From Symbiodinium microadriaticum (Eukaryota; Sar; Dinophyceae; Suessiales; Symbiodiniaceae), in assembly GCA_001939145.1 (NCBI GenBank), contig LSRX01000082.1, positions 1,058,949 to 1,122,948 on the forward strand: a stretch of 64,000 bases of DNA. Reading direction: 5' to 3'. Position 1 is the stretch's first letter. Every line of letters begins with the position of its first letter. Shown piece by piece: positions 52,721 through 62,545 of the stretch. Under the pieces are notes generated by a model. The model saw only the letters and a list, made by a program, of their open reading frames with translations, made no database searches and had not been told where the DNA came from. A program made the position numbers and the translations under genes.

Positions 52721-53640
52721 CATAGTTCATGAGCAGAACGTGGAAGTGGAGAGACGAGAGGTACCACTTGATGAGATGACAGCTGTAGCAGGGTCTGATG
52801 GACAGCAAAAGGCCATCCCGGCAGCGTCAGCCGACAAGGTAGTGAAAGGCAAGCCTCCGAACCCCCCGTTGCCAGTGAGTTGTGTGCGGTTTGTACACAA
52901 TTCTCGTATTCTGGAACGAATGCCTATGTCACGGTGAAGACATGCAAGGTTTGTGGCAAGGTAGAGAAGCAGAAGAGGACGTTTGAGAAGAAAGATCCGA
53001 CAAGATGCGCACATGTCAACACCAGCAAGCTGGGATCTAATCGTGCAACAGCCAAGACGTTTTGCAAGCATTGTGGACATGTGATAGATGAGATGCCCCA
53101 AAAGGAGGCTCAGAGAAGCCGACAGACAGCACAAGAGATAGAGAGTGCTATTTCGGCATCCTTAGATCTGATTTCCAACATCGCACGGAACGTTACGGAT
53201 GAGGTAACTTTGGATGCCATGCAAACCATGACTCTGGTAGAGGAATTCAAGTTGCAAGTCGAAGATTGCGTCGTGTCGCAGACAGCAGACGGAACCTCAG
53301 AACCAACGGTGACGCCCAAAGAACTTCACGAGATCCTCAACGACCTCCTGGAAGAAGTGATGGTGAGTCAGGAAGCAGCATCTTCAGTGCGCTCGTGGCC
53401 GTGCGAGCCGTCGTTGGCTGCACCGTCACGGGCAGCAGACTCCGGATCGCACGACCGGAGGCCGAGGACAGCAAGGGATCGGGCAGCCAACATGGCTGTG
53501 AAGCCTGACCCCTTACCCTCTACAGTTCCCTTGGTCCTCGAGGAGGTTGACATACTTGAACATGAGGATGTCTTTGGAGTCCTTGACGATGGGGCGAACA
53601 GTTCGGTTTGTGTAAGTGGTGTGAGAACGCCGAGAAGAAA
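52721..53640 (+). pseudogene. Copia-like zinc-ribbon region and protease active site
   Basis: One frame starts with EQNVEVERREVPLDEMTAVA. From 52880 another frame has TCKVCGKVEKQKRTFEKKD, then CAHVNTSKLG and TFCKHCGHVIDEMPQ: C-x2-C, C-x-H and C-x2-C, a likely zinc ribbon. The frame goes on through a helical linker to EHEDVFGVLDDGANSSVCV (about 53560-53616), where LDDGAN is in place of the D-T/S-G-A triad of retropepsins. After that a frameshift occurs. The second Asp replaces the usual Thr/Ser/Glu of the triad, so activity is doubtful. Confidence 0.55.
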
Positions 53641-53982
53641 CTCCTGAAGTTGGGGTTCGAATTCCCTTGGTTGAGCGAGGATGGAGTGTCGTTCAAGGGA
53701 CTTGGTGGATCGACAAAGACGTTGGGAGATAAGAGGTTGGTTTTCTGTGTCAGTTGCCAGAACAAGGATGCCTCCAACGAGAACCAAAACCCTTTGCTCC
53801 CTGGTATCTTGGATTGCCATGTAACAACAGGCGCTGACACCCCGCTCCTCTTATCCTTGTTTGTGCAAAGTACGCTCGGATTGCTGAAAGACCTCAAGAA
53901 CTTCGTGTGTGCTATGTGCAGAGGAACAATGGTGAAATGTGGAGAATCACCCGAGTTAGCAACCTCCTTGCGGTTAACCTAA
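53608..53982 (+). pseudogene. Copia-like protease, C-terminal part
   Basis: Reads WCENAEKKLLKLGFEFPWLS, FKGLGGSTKTLGDKRLVFCV, then DTPLLLSLFVQSTLGLLKDL, matching the part after the active site in related proteins that I recall (including the PLLLS...LGLIKD block). Joined to the preceding frame by a shift near 53600-53625. Confidence 0.55.
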
Positions 53983-54040
53983 CAAGTGGACTTCGCATTA
54001 TGGCTCGTGTCCCACGACCTTTGAGGCGTATCTTTGTCCA

Positions 54041-54448
54041 TTGCAGAGGAAACGGAAGGAGACATCGGTAAAGGTTGAGCCATTGGAGGAAACATCGGTA
54101 AAGGTTGAGCCCTCGGAGGAAAGAGATCCCAACAGCACAGACATCAAGGAGGAGAAATGCCCACACCCAGAAGCATACGCAGCCAGTTCGAACCCTGACA
54201 TCCCTGGAGTCGTCGGCAGTGAGGGATCAAGAAGCGCGTTGCCGTTTTTTCACAACTGGCAGGCAGAGGCCAGATCATTTTTGGACAGGCCTTCTGACAG
54301 TGCGGCGAGAGCGTTGGCTGATGGACTTTTGAGGCGCGCGAGTACTGGGTCAGGCGTCCTCGTTGTAATTTGCTTGGCCTACAAGGACCCGGATCAGCAG
54401 CCTTGGCTGCGGGGCCACATTTGGTACCCACCCTCTTATGGCACGTAG
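54041..54448 (+). pseudogene. Polyprotein linker with 30-bp tandem repeat
   Basis: Two copies of ETSVKVEP[L/S]E (about 54060-54119) open a charged linker that continues to PHPEAYAASSNPDIPG and EARSFLDRPSDSAARALADG. It lies between the protease and the CSQSRHRS domain; no function recognised. Confidence 0.4.
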
Positions 54449-54809
54449 TCAATGGCGGGGCGAGGCCTTTCGCAATGCAATTTGGTATACCGTGGACGCG
54501 GTGAAGCGTGCAGCAGCATCCGATTTGGTGATCATGTTTGTATGCAGCCAGTCGCGTCATCGGTCAGTCACGGAGGCGTTTCTCGTTCATCAGGCTCTGA
54601 GTGAGATGTTTAACTCGACTCTCACTCACTGTGGGCCCTACAATGGCAGCTGGGCCGAGATGCGTGGACCTTGTCAGGGACGCGGCGCGACCTGCACCCA
54701 CAGCACGGAGCAGGCGGAGCTCGACGCGGTTGATCTCATCGAGGCAACTGGGAAGGGCAGATGGACCGGCCGAGTAATATTTGGGCTTACGGTTTTGGAA
54801 GCGTCGTAG
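54438..54809 (+). pseudogene. CxxxxHRS (RapZ/phosphatase-loop-like) accessory domain of the copia-like element
   Basis: The core AAASDLVIMFVCSQSRHRSV has Cys36 and the loop CSQSRHRS at 54543-54566. A hydrophobic strand followed by C-x4-HRSV and a helix (TEAFLVHQALSEMF) is very like the CxGGxHRSV loop of RapZ C-terminal domains and like Cys-phosphatase P-loops. Later Cys/His residues (CGPYNG, CQGRGATCTHS) may bind metal. Function in the retroelement is unknown; nucleotide, phosphate or RNA handling is plausible. Uninterrupted in this frame, unlike much of the element. Compare 42893-42916 in the DIRS-like element. Confidence 0.55.
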
Positions 54810-54891
54810 CGAAAGCGCGACCAGCGCCGAAAGCTCGAGCGGTTGCTAAGCCGAGCGCACCTGTGCGAGAGCCATCAATGCCCGTGGTCCA

Positions 54892-55317
54892 ATGCCCGCG
54901 GTCGCTCCTGAGACACGGATGCCCATTGCCGTCGCGACCTCAACACCTGTGGCTGAGTCTAATTCGTCGCTCAGGAGCCAGGTGGAGACATTGACACGGC
55001 AGGTTGAGCATCTTACGGCAGCCCTCAGAAGGAGATCGAGGAGTCGTCGCCGTACATCGAGGGACAGATCGCCGAGCAGGCGTAGGAGGCGGCACAGGTC
55101 GAGGACCAGATCGGAATCACCGCGTGAGCGCAGGAGAAGGTCAAGGTCCCGACGTCGTGTCCCATCTCCTGTTACTCCCCCTCTGGAGCGGCTAACGTTG
55201 GATCTGTTGCGTCCTCGTCCGTTGCGCCCCCCACTGCTCCCGTTGCACCTAATGCACCCGCCGAGTTTGAATGGAAGAGTGTGCCGTATGCTATTTTGCC
55301 ACAGCGCGAACGACTGA
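54892..55317 (+). pseudogene. Coiled coil plus Arg/Ser-rich (SR-type) segment of the copia-like polyprotein
   Basis: Residues 25-46 (NSSLRSQVETLTRQVEHLTA) form a short Leu heptad helix; residues 46-93 (55027-55170) are almost only Arg and Ser with SR/RS dipeptides (RRRSRSRRRTSRDRSPS and more), then a Pro/Leu-rich tail. SR segments bind RNA and recruit splicing or export factors in eukaryotic proteins. The frame is uninterrupted and in polyprotein order after the CSQSRHRS domain. Confidence 0.5.
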
Positions 55318-55529
55318 CACCAGGTCAGGACTGGCGATCTGTGGTACCCTACGGGTCTTGCAGCACGGGGCTCCTTGATCGGCTCAGGTTGGCGACCCCT
55401 CAGGCGATGAGTCCACAGGGAGCCAGGCATTCAGAGGACCAGAGCAATCACTTGGAGCGGGCCGCGCTTTAGGCGGAAGCGGCGGAGATCCTATGGTGAT
55501 TAACCTGGCGAGTAACATCAAGCTTTTGG

Positions 55530-56557
55530 CGTACGCATCAGAAGGCAGACCGCAGAGATCTGCTAAGGATCCACGGTTTCCTGAGAGGGCCGGATTCGTG
55601 GACTGAAGCCACCTGGGCTGGCGCGATGATGGATCCGACGGAACGTGGAGTTTTCTTGGGTATGGGACCGCCGGACAGGCGGAGATTTGCCGCGGGTTGG
55701 CCGGAGAGTGCAGCTTCATCCTCGTGGCGCAGTTTCTATATTCCTGGAGCCGTGAAAAGAGGGCCTATATGGCATCACGGGTTATGTCCAGGGCTCAATG
55801 CACCTCCTTTACAAAGGAAGTGAAAGCTTTGGGGGAGTTGGACTGTTTCGCAGCTATGGTTGCTGGACTGGAAACCCAGCGTGAGAACCCAGAATCCCCG
55901 ATTCGAGTACCCAACAGCGGTATGCTGATCCACGACAACAGCACTGTGAACATCCCTGGCATGTCGGAACATTCCTCCAAGGACTTCAAGTGGAACCGAT
56001 TCACGCATGAGGTGAATGAGTTCAGACCGGGGATTGTGCTTTACAAGACCTCAGATCCTGACCTCAACATGTGCATCAACCTGTTCTGTGAAGCCGACAC
56101 TTCGAATGTCAACGTGTGCATCCTTACACCAATGGGCAAGCTAAGTGCAGATGCTATAGGTGTCGAGGTAGCGGAAACAGCAGGGGATGCAAACTTGGCA
56201 TGTGTTGGACCTTCGTGGTTTGAGGGCTCCGGTTACACACCAAAGGCTTTCTGTGATTCGAACACGAGGGGCTTCTACGATGCGGCAGTTTCCATCGGTG
56301 AGGAGGCCTACCTGAATGCAATGAGTGCCGCTTGTGTCGGGAGCACAGGTTTGGACACGGATGTTGAAGGTGGGGTCGATGAGGTTGAGGAATTGGAAGT
56401 GCCCGAAGCGGGCGATGTGGATGCAGAAAGCCGAGAGCGGGGGTGGCTAGAATCCCTTCCGCTACCTGGGGTCCCGACAGGAGAGGCGCACCACGGGGCG
56501 GCGTGGAGAAGAAGACTGCCCCAGCGTAGGCAGTTTAATCACCCAGCTCCTATATAA
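55530..56557 (+). pseudogene. Copia-like polyprotein, region before integrase
   Basis: The long frame 55697-56557 reads MVAGLETQRENPESPIRVPN, then SDPDLNMCINLFCEADTSNV and PSWFEGSGYTPKAFCDSNTR, ending in a Glu/Asp-rich stretch. I recognise no enzyme motif. The preceding frame (about 55535-55695) has MMDPTERGVFLGMGPPDRRR. Position suggests the region that in copia elements holds the gag-pre-integrase HHCC finger; that finger is not visible. Confidence 0.4.
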
Positions 56558-57439
56558 GGCGATTCTGAGAGCAGGAGGTGCCGCAAAGGAGTTCATCGAT
56601 CGTGAAGTGCGAGAGCTGTGAGCGAACAAGCCTGAAGCCTAGATCGCATCCTGTCGGCATTGGTCATGGGACCTATGTCTTCGGTGACGTTGTAGGAGTA
56701 GGACCATGGACTCGCAAAGAAGGAGATATCAGTGCTTCAACATTGTCGATCTCGCGACGGGTTTCCAGCAGCTACAGCTCCTGAGGGAAGTCACCAGAGA
56801 GAGTCAGGGCCCGCCCCCGGCGGAGATGTGCTTGGAGGCATTCCAACGGTGGCTCGCGTGGGCGAGTCTACCTCGTTGCATCATGGCCGATAGAGGGTGA
56901 CCGAGGCCCCCTGGATGCTGGGCAAGGTGGAGCGTCACGGGGGTTTAGCCAAAGCGGTGATAAGGAAAACAGTAGCCAGCGTGCCGACCGTAGGAGGAAG
57001 CCCTGCAGAGTGTGATTCAAGAAGTCATTGCCGTCAAGAACATGACCATGAATGTTTCGGGATTTTCGCCTAGTCAATGGGTATTGGGTAGAAATCCGAG
57101 AGAGCCTGGAACACTGACGGATGAACAAGCATGGAATGACATTGGTGCCATGGAAGGAAAGTTCAGTGGAGCAGATGCATTTGCTCTGAGACAGAAGAGC
57201 CGCCTTGAGGCAAAGAAAGCCATAGTCAAGCTTGACACGAGCCGTAGGATACAAAAGGCATTGGCAAAGAATGCAGCACCAATCAAGGAGCAGTACAAGA
57301 CTGGAGACTATGTGGTGTATCGGAGAGCACAGGCGCGTGGAACCAAGTGGAGTACTACCTCGAGAGTGATTGGACGAGAGTGCAGAAGCCATATGGGTTG
57401 TGAATGGCGGTATATATTCCCTGTCTTGTGTTCGGTTCA
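56558..57439 (+). pseudogene. Copia-like integrase, broken
   Basis: Pieces in changing frames: YKAILRAGGAAKEFIDREVR (about 56552-56611), CESCERTSLKPRSHPVGIGH with a C-x2-C pair and YVFGDVVGVG (56596-56700), then FNIVDLATGFQQLQLL and EMCLEAFQRWLAWASLPR with IMADRG (56730-56899), the VDLATG and (D)xG core of an rve-type integrase. After a TGA, 57012-57439 gives NVSGFSPSQWVLGRNPREPG and the helix DAFALRQKSRLEAKKAIVKL, then QYKTGDYVVYRRAQARGTKW, the C-terminal SH3-like part. The catalytic Glu is not assignable. At least four frame breaks; inactive. Confidence 0.68.
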
Positions 57440-58051
57440 TTCCCTGAGGCCAGCTTCGGAAGAGGAGGTATTGTCACAGAAGGCCCGAAAGGGAAGAGAG
57501 GATTTGTTGATGCAAGAGAGGAACCTCAACCGAAAGCCAGAAAGCCCACCTCTGCAGCTCGGAAACGCAAACAAGAGGAGGTTGAACCGCCCGGGATCTC
57601 CAGCAGTAGTTCGAGCTCGAGTTCAGACAGCTCATCAGACGATGAGCCGGCGCAGCCTGGACAATCGTCCCAAGCAAACATTGCCTTGAATGATCACGTT
57701 GTTGACGATTCAGATTGGAGGGTTTGCAATGAAGCAAACATTGATGATGCAGAAGAAGCAGCACAAGGAGCATTTGAGAGAAGCGATTTTCGTCAATCAA
57801 CATGCCTCAAACTGCTCAGGATGACACCGCTTACTAGCAGAGGGAAGCGCGAGATTGTCAGGAACTATAGCTTTGGAGCGTATGCCCATGGAAATTTTTC
57901 AGGTATAACAGAAGCAACAAGCAGACACAAAATGTTGGTGATGTACCTGAACAGCTACTTGAGAGCAAGAGGGGCGAGTGAAGGATGGTCGTCAATTCAG
58001 ATAAGCAGAGACCTTGAAACGCCCCCCCACGTAGAGATTGTCACAACTTGA
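57440..58051 (+). pseudogene. Copia-like polyprotein linker domain between integrase and RT
   Basis: Lys/Arg-rich (ARKPTSAARKRKQEEVEPPG) and Ser/Asp-rich stretches lead to SFGAYAHGNFSGITEATSRH, KMLVMYLNSYLRARGASEGW and SSIQISRDLETPPHVEI. I recall this GxYxHG...T..T...LN block with a later HxD as a recurring, unnamed part of dinoflagellate copia polyproteins; here the motif reads H-V-E. Confidence 0.45.
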
Positions 58052-58259
58052 AGAAGAGCAAGAACCAGCTGACGACGTTGGGTCCTCATGAAGGAGGACA
58101 TCTGTGGGTCAAGGACTCAAGGACGAAGACGGCGATGTGATGTTCGGGGAACAGAAAGGTCGTACCTTGGATAGCCGAAACAAGGTCGCTGTCTTTGACC
58201 CAGATCAGGTGCATGCGACTCTTCCATTGGAAGGTGAACGTTGATCCGTAAATGCATTT

Positions 58260-58980
58260 GTGAGTAGAGGTGTTTTGAAGTTCGGGGAATACGAAAAGGG
58301 TCAGCTCAGGGATCTAGGTTTCAACTTGGACCCCATCGCATCGATTGCGCCGAACATCGCAAGTGTTGCTGAGCAGGAATCCAGTTCTGCTGCAGAAGCT
58401 TCGCAGGAACCGAAGAGAGAGCTCAACGAGGTGATGAACCCGTGCACGAGTAAGGATCATTGGAAGGTCGGACAGAACAAGAATTTCAGAGTGCACGTTG
58501 CACCCCGTCGTTACATGTAGGAGCCTAACTCGGATGATTTCCCCGGTGATCTCGACAAGATCGGATACACTAGCGAAACACATCGCCACTTTGAGGACGG
58601 TCGAGCGATGTGGTTTATGATGAGTGGGGATTGGTTCCCGAGGCATCCGGACTCACGAACCTCACATGGACAGGGTTCAGTCTTTTCCGTGTTCGAAGTG
58701 AGAGCCGTTTGGATCTGTCAGAGTTTTTGCGGCAGAGAGGTTTAGTCCAGGAAGTGATCAGCAAGCGGGAAAGAAACCCCGCAAGATGAACTACTTCAAG
58801 TGCGAGGATCACGTCAAGGAAGGCATCAAAGGAGCCCGTAAGGAAGAATGGGGGAAGTACCAGAGGTGCAACGCAGCAATACCAATCCAAGGCGACAGGT
58901 TGCAGCAACTGCTCAACGAAGGGCACAGGCCGATCCCGAGCCAGTGGATCGACGTCGACAAGAAACCAGAAGGGGAGTGA
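58260..58980 (+). pseudogene. Copia-like polyprotein, start of RT region
   Basis: 58260-58520 encodes LKFGEYEKGQLRDLGFNLDP and a Glu/Ala-rich linker. 58786-58980 encodes KGARKEEWGKYQRCNAAIPI and NEGHRPIPSQWIDVDKKPEG, the block just before the copia reverse transcriptase (I..xWVDVDK..). A frameshift separates it from the RT frame at 59012. Confidence 0.6.
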
Positions 58981-59011
58981 GGACTGTAGACCCAAGTATC
59001 GCAGCCGACTC

Positions 59012-59821
59012 GTGGCGTGCGGACATCTAGAACATGTTGACAGGAATGAGCTTCGTTGTGATAGTCCCACTGCCGATGCTGAAGTTCATTGTCTCATCGC
59101 GAGCTATGCTGCATCAAGACGGTTGAAGCTGCGTTGTGGTGACATCACCAGCGCTTACTTTCAGGCGTCTCCGCTTGAAAGGGTGCTGATCATGCGGCAG
59201 CCAACGGGAGGTCTCCCAGATGTTCCGGAGGAGGCTATGCTCCTCTGCAGGCTCCCAATCTACGGCACCGTCGATGCGGGGCGTGGTTTCTATAACAGAT
59301 TGAGTTCAGAGGCCAAGGGCGAGGGTTTAACGATGAGTCGGATTGCCCCAGGTTTGTATTACCTACTTGGGTCGGACGGATTGCCGGCTATCGTCCTCGC
59401 AACTCACGTTGACGATCTGTTACGGTGTGCAACACCAGAAGGTACGGAAACTATGGAGCGAATTTTGGCAAAGTTCGATGTTGGGAAGATTGAGGACACG
59501 GACTTTCGTTTCTGTGGTCGAAGGTTCCGACAGGCCGAAGACTTCAGCGTGCGCATTGACACGGAGGACAACACGTGGCAGATTCGGAAGATCAACATCC
59601 CAGCAGGACGCAAGGCGACGGATCATGCAACCGAGGCTGAGGTAATGAGCCTTAGGAGTGTTGTAGGTTCGCTAGCATGGATAGCTAGGTTCGCAAGGCC
59701 CGATTTGTGTTACAGAGTGAACAGTCTTCAAAGATCATGCTCCAAAGAGACGATCGCCGACTTGAAGGAAGCTAACCGCGTGGTCGAGCTCGCCCAGGCT
59801 GACCAGGAACGATCGTTGTAG
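59012..59821 (+). pseudogene. Copia-like reverse transcriptase (RVT_2)
   Basis: A 269-aa open frame that begins in the middle of the domain: LVACGHLE-like start (RLVACGH is split by the frameshift), SPTADAEVHCLIASYAASRR, KLRCGDITSAYFQASPLERV (the D-x-x-x-A-Y/F block), LLCRLPIYGTVDAGRGFYNR (Y/K-L..LYG.K.A.R.W equivalent), AIVLATHVDDLLRC with catalytic VDD (about 59407-59415), and VVGSLAWIARFARPDLCYRV (the YL...RPDI block). These are all the main RVT_2 motifs and fix the element as Ty1/copia. Ends at TAG 59819. Confidence 0.88.
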
Positions 59822-59866
59822 TACCCGTACCCGGCGGGATCTTTAGACTGGCATGACATATGCATT

Positions 59867-60480
59867 GTGACATTCTCAGACGCATCATTCGCCCAAGAAT
59901 CCGGTTTTAGAAGCCAACAGGGCAGGTTGCATTACCTGACCACAGAGAGCCCGGCGGATGAAAACAAGCACATTGCGCATGTGTTGAGTTACGGGTCTAC
60001 AATAATCAAACGCGTCTGCAGAAGCACATTGGCGTCAGAGACGTACGCCATGCAGACAGCCGTCGAAAGTGGCGACAGGCTGAGGGCCATCGTGTGTGAA
60101 CTGCGTGGGCAAAACTACCTTCCTTGAAGGGGTGGCTTGAAACCTCTCAGAAGAAAATGTTGCATCTTTGGATTACGGACTGTCGCAGTCTCAGCGACCA
60201 TTTGAATAGTCAACAAGTCAACAAAGTCACAGACCGCCGCCTCATGATCGAATTGATGTCGATGCGCCAGCAGCTCTGGGAGAACGAGATCGAGACCGCA
60301 CGATTGTACTCTCCCCACGGGGATCGTTTGAGGTGGACCGATACGGCCACGCAGGTAGCAGATGCTTTGACAAAAAGCATGCGTCCATTCCAACTGTTCC
60401 GGTTCATGGAGACGGCGCTTGTGCAACTATCAGACCCATCGACAAAATTGTCAAAAGCCGAAGCCGCCGAGATGCAGTGA
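59867..60480 (+). pseudogene. Copia-like RNase H, two frames
   Basis: 59867-60127 has VTFSDASFAQESGFRSQQGR (first Asp, SDASFA) and KRVCRSTLASETYAMQTAVE (the SS..AE equivalent with Glu). 60124-60480, in another frame and overlapping by four bases, has LHLWITDCRSLSDHLNSQQV (TDCRSL Asp) and RLRWTDTATQVADALTKSMR (the VADALTK end). Together a complete RNase H split by one frame change at about 60120. Confidence 0.82.
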
Positions 60481-60654
60481 CACGCAAGTGACCTGAACCG
60501 CATGCGAAATTCCACTGATGTACAGTGCATGACGTGAATAGTGATCTAGCAGTTACCAGGAATTGCAGTCTGGTAGAACGCCTTGTACAGCAAGCCACAA
60601 CATTTCACTCCCAAGACTCGGAGTGAGATATGAGCCCCCGGCACGCATCAATAA

Positions 60655-60664
60655 GCAAAACGGG
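60655..60664 (+). other. Putative polypurine tract of the copia-like element
   Basis: GCAAAACGGG immediately before the TG of the right LTR: the position and mostly purine content expected of the plus-strand primer. Confidence 0.55.
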
Positions 60665-60759
60665 TGAGAATTTCCTCTGTGTTCTTACGTGTGCAGCTTG
60701 AGTGCGTGCCTTTTTCAGTGTGCAGTAGCAGTGACGGTCATGTATAGGAACCATGTTCA
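60665..60759 (+). repeat. Right LTR of the copia-like element, 95 bp
   Basis: Copy of 49889-49983 in the same orientation, differing at four positions. Confidence 0.85.
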
Positions 60760-61043
60760 CAAGAATCGGGCGGCCAGGCATCGGTGTGTCGTGTGGAGTC
60801 TAATCTAGGAATGGACGACGGCCCAACGTCTAACACTCTCAGGCTCAGGATCTCTCGGTTGCTTTGGGCTCCGCATGGTTTCGGTGAGATGCTCAAGCTA
60901 AAAATGTATTCTGATCGACGGGTTTGATGTCCAAGGCGCAGACCTACAAGAACTGCTCCTTGGGTCACCAAAGCAACTGTTGTGCTTTTTGTGAGCTGTC
61001 GAACCCGAGATCTCTGCACCTTTGGGCCACTCCCTACTGAGGC

Positions 61044-62545
61044 CCCTTGGACGCTGTGATCAAAGTACTTCAAGAAGAAGCCCAGGACTACACGATGCCG
61101 CGAGTGGTGTCACTGGCTGGAGAGCGCAAAGCCCGTTTCAGCCTCGACGCATTGAGTGGAGGATTTCGGGGCACTGGTGGTGCTACGAGCCTGAAGGAAG
61201 AGCTGGTGGAACGTGTTCCCGTGCTCTGCGACTCGGGAAGCTTCCGCGAAGTTCGACGTATCTTTCGCGAGGACTGTGGTGGCTGTAAGGCTCTGAAACC
61301 TGAGCTGACTCACGCGGGCTTCATCGATGCATCCACCGGCTTGTTGACCACCGGAACGAAGCCTTTCAACCTCTTTGCAAGAATCGCAGCCGGGGAGATG
61401 GAGCAGCCAGGCACGGACACTGTTGCTTGCAGGTTCTTGAGCGCCAACTCTTAAGCCGCAAAAATGCAGCCTGTAGGTGCCACGACCTTGTTCTATTACG
61501 GACTCTATTTCGTAATCCTGTGACACCGTTCTCAGGCATGGCAGCGGAGCAAGCTGCATTGCAAGACTTCTCGAGTTCTGTTTGCATTTGTCGCAACAAG
61601 CCAGAGAATGACGCACACTGGGATTCGGAAGCGGCGGAGTGGGTTGGTAAGGCGTCCATGTCAGCGAGACACCGGTTTTTAACGACGAAAGACCTGCGAT
61701 GGACTTTCTTCAACGCACTGACACTGGGCATGAGCGACGAAGATGGGGACCCGGACCGCCCGGACCCGACAAGCTTGATGGAGTCCATCGAGCTCCTTGA
61801 GACGTTGAAGGCCGCCGCTTTGGCGTACGTGACGAACATGCAGGGATGGTCCGACAAGATCGGGCTCTACTTCCACGTCTTTGGCCACAACTCCGTTAAC
61901 TCGCTCCACTTGCATGTCGTGGACATGAGCTCTGTGGGGCCAACATTTCACAAAATGAGTTACAAGAATTGCCCCATCAACGCGGTGTTGAAGGTGTTGC
62001 GGGAAGAGCTCGCCACCGTGCAGGCAGCCGAGCGTCCCAAATTGCAACCAAAGGCAGCTGCCGTTGAGGAGTCTCCGCAAGCACAGGATGCCGTCCAAGA
62101 GCTCAACGTGGCTGGCGAGGTAGTTGCCGTGTCCGTGGCAACTCTTCGTCGCTCTCCGCCGAAGTCGTTTCTCAGAGCTTTGGTCGACGGTGTGGACAAT
62201 CCCATGCTTGTCCGTGCTGCCTGGCTTCACAGAGCAGTGGCCACGGGAGCCGCTCGTTGTGTCCGAATCATGCCTGTTGTCCAGGACAGCCGCGGCCGGA
62301 TCTTCCTCGACTTTCCGCCAGATGCCTTCAAGCGCATTCTCAACCACCTTCGCATGCAACACTTGAGGCCACACTCGACTCTTTGGTGCCTTGACTTGGA
62401 CGGCTCAGCTGCAATTTTGCTGCTCCCCTTACTTGCGTGTCGAAGAATGCAAGGTGTGCAGATGAGGACGTGGCCGGTTCGTCGTTCTCTGTTCTCGTAT
62501 GCTTTGCAGCGGTGCCGCATGCCTTTGAGGAGACCCGTCGGCTAG
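61044..62545 (+). CDS. HIT-like plus BTB/T1 (KCTD-type) domain protein, 2+ exons
   Basis: Exon A starts no later than about 61044 (TGA at 61038; TGAG|G could be an acceptor, so upstream exons are likely) and ends at 61410 with a GC donor. Exon B starts at 61536 (CAG|G acceptor, phase 1), giving a 125-bp intron. Exon A has FREDCGGCKALKPELTHAGF and KPFNLFARIAAG. Exon B has HRFLTTKDLRWTFFNAL, then GLYFHVFGHNSVNSLHLHVV, the histidine-strand of HIT-like proteins (catalytic-position His present, first His of the triad replaced by Ser). After a linker comes SPPKSFLRALVDGVDNPML and VVQDSRGRIFLDFPPDAFKR, ILNHLRM, the BTB/T1 fold of KCTD proteins (about 62150-62365). HIT enzymes act on nucleotides; T1 domains oligomerise or bind cullin 3. 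The true 3' end is unclear: after AAILLLPLLACRRMQG (62455, AAG|GTGTGC) another intron is likely. Confidence 0.68.

Larger units (their letters stand above)
49889..60759 (+). mobile_element. Ty1/copia-like LTR retrotransposon, decayed, 10.9 kb
   Basis: Two 95-bp direct repeats starting TGAGAATTTC and ending CATGTTCA (49889-49983 and 60665-60759) bound the element. The order gag, zinc ribbon, protease, accessory domains, integrase, reverse transcriptase, RNase H is the copia order. A purine-rich tract GCAAAACGGG directly precedes the right repeat, as a plus-strand primer should. All coding is on + in many short frames; gag is split by an insertion at 50.7-51.8 kb. The repeats differ at four of 95 positions. 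No clear target duplication: the left flank is N except AT, the right flank is CAAGA. About 1 kb of the length is the later insertion. Confidence 0.82.
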
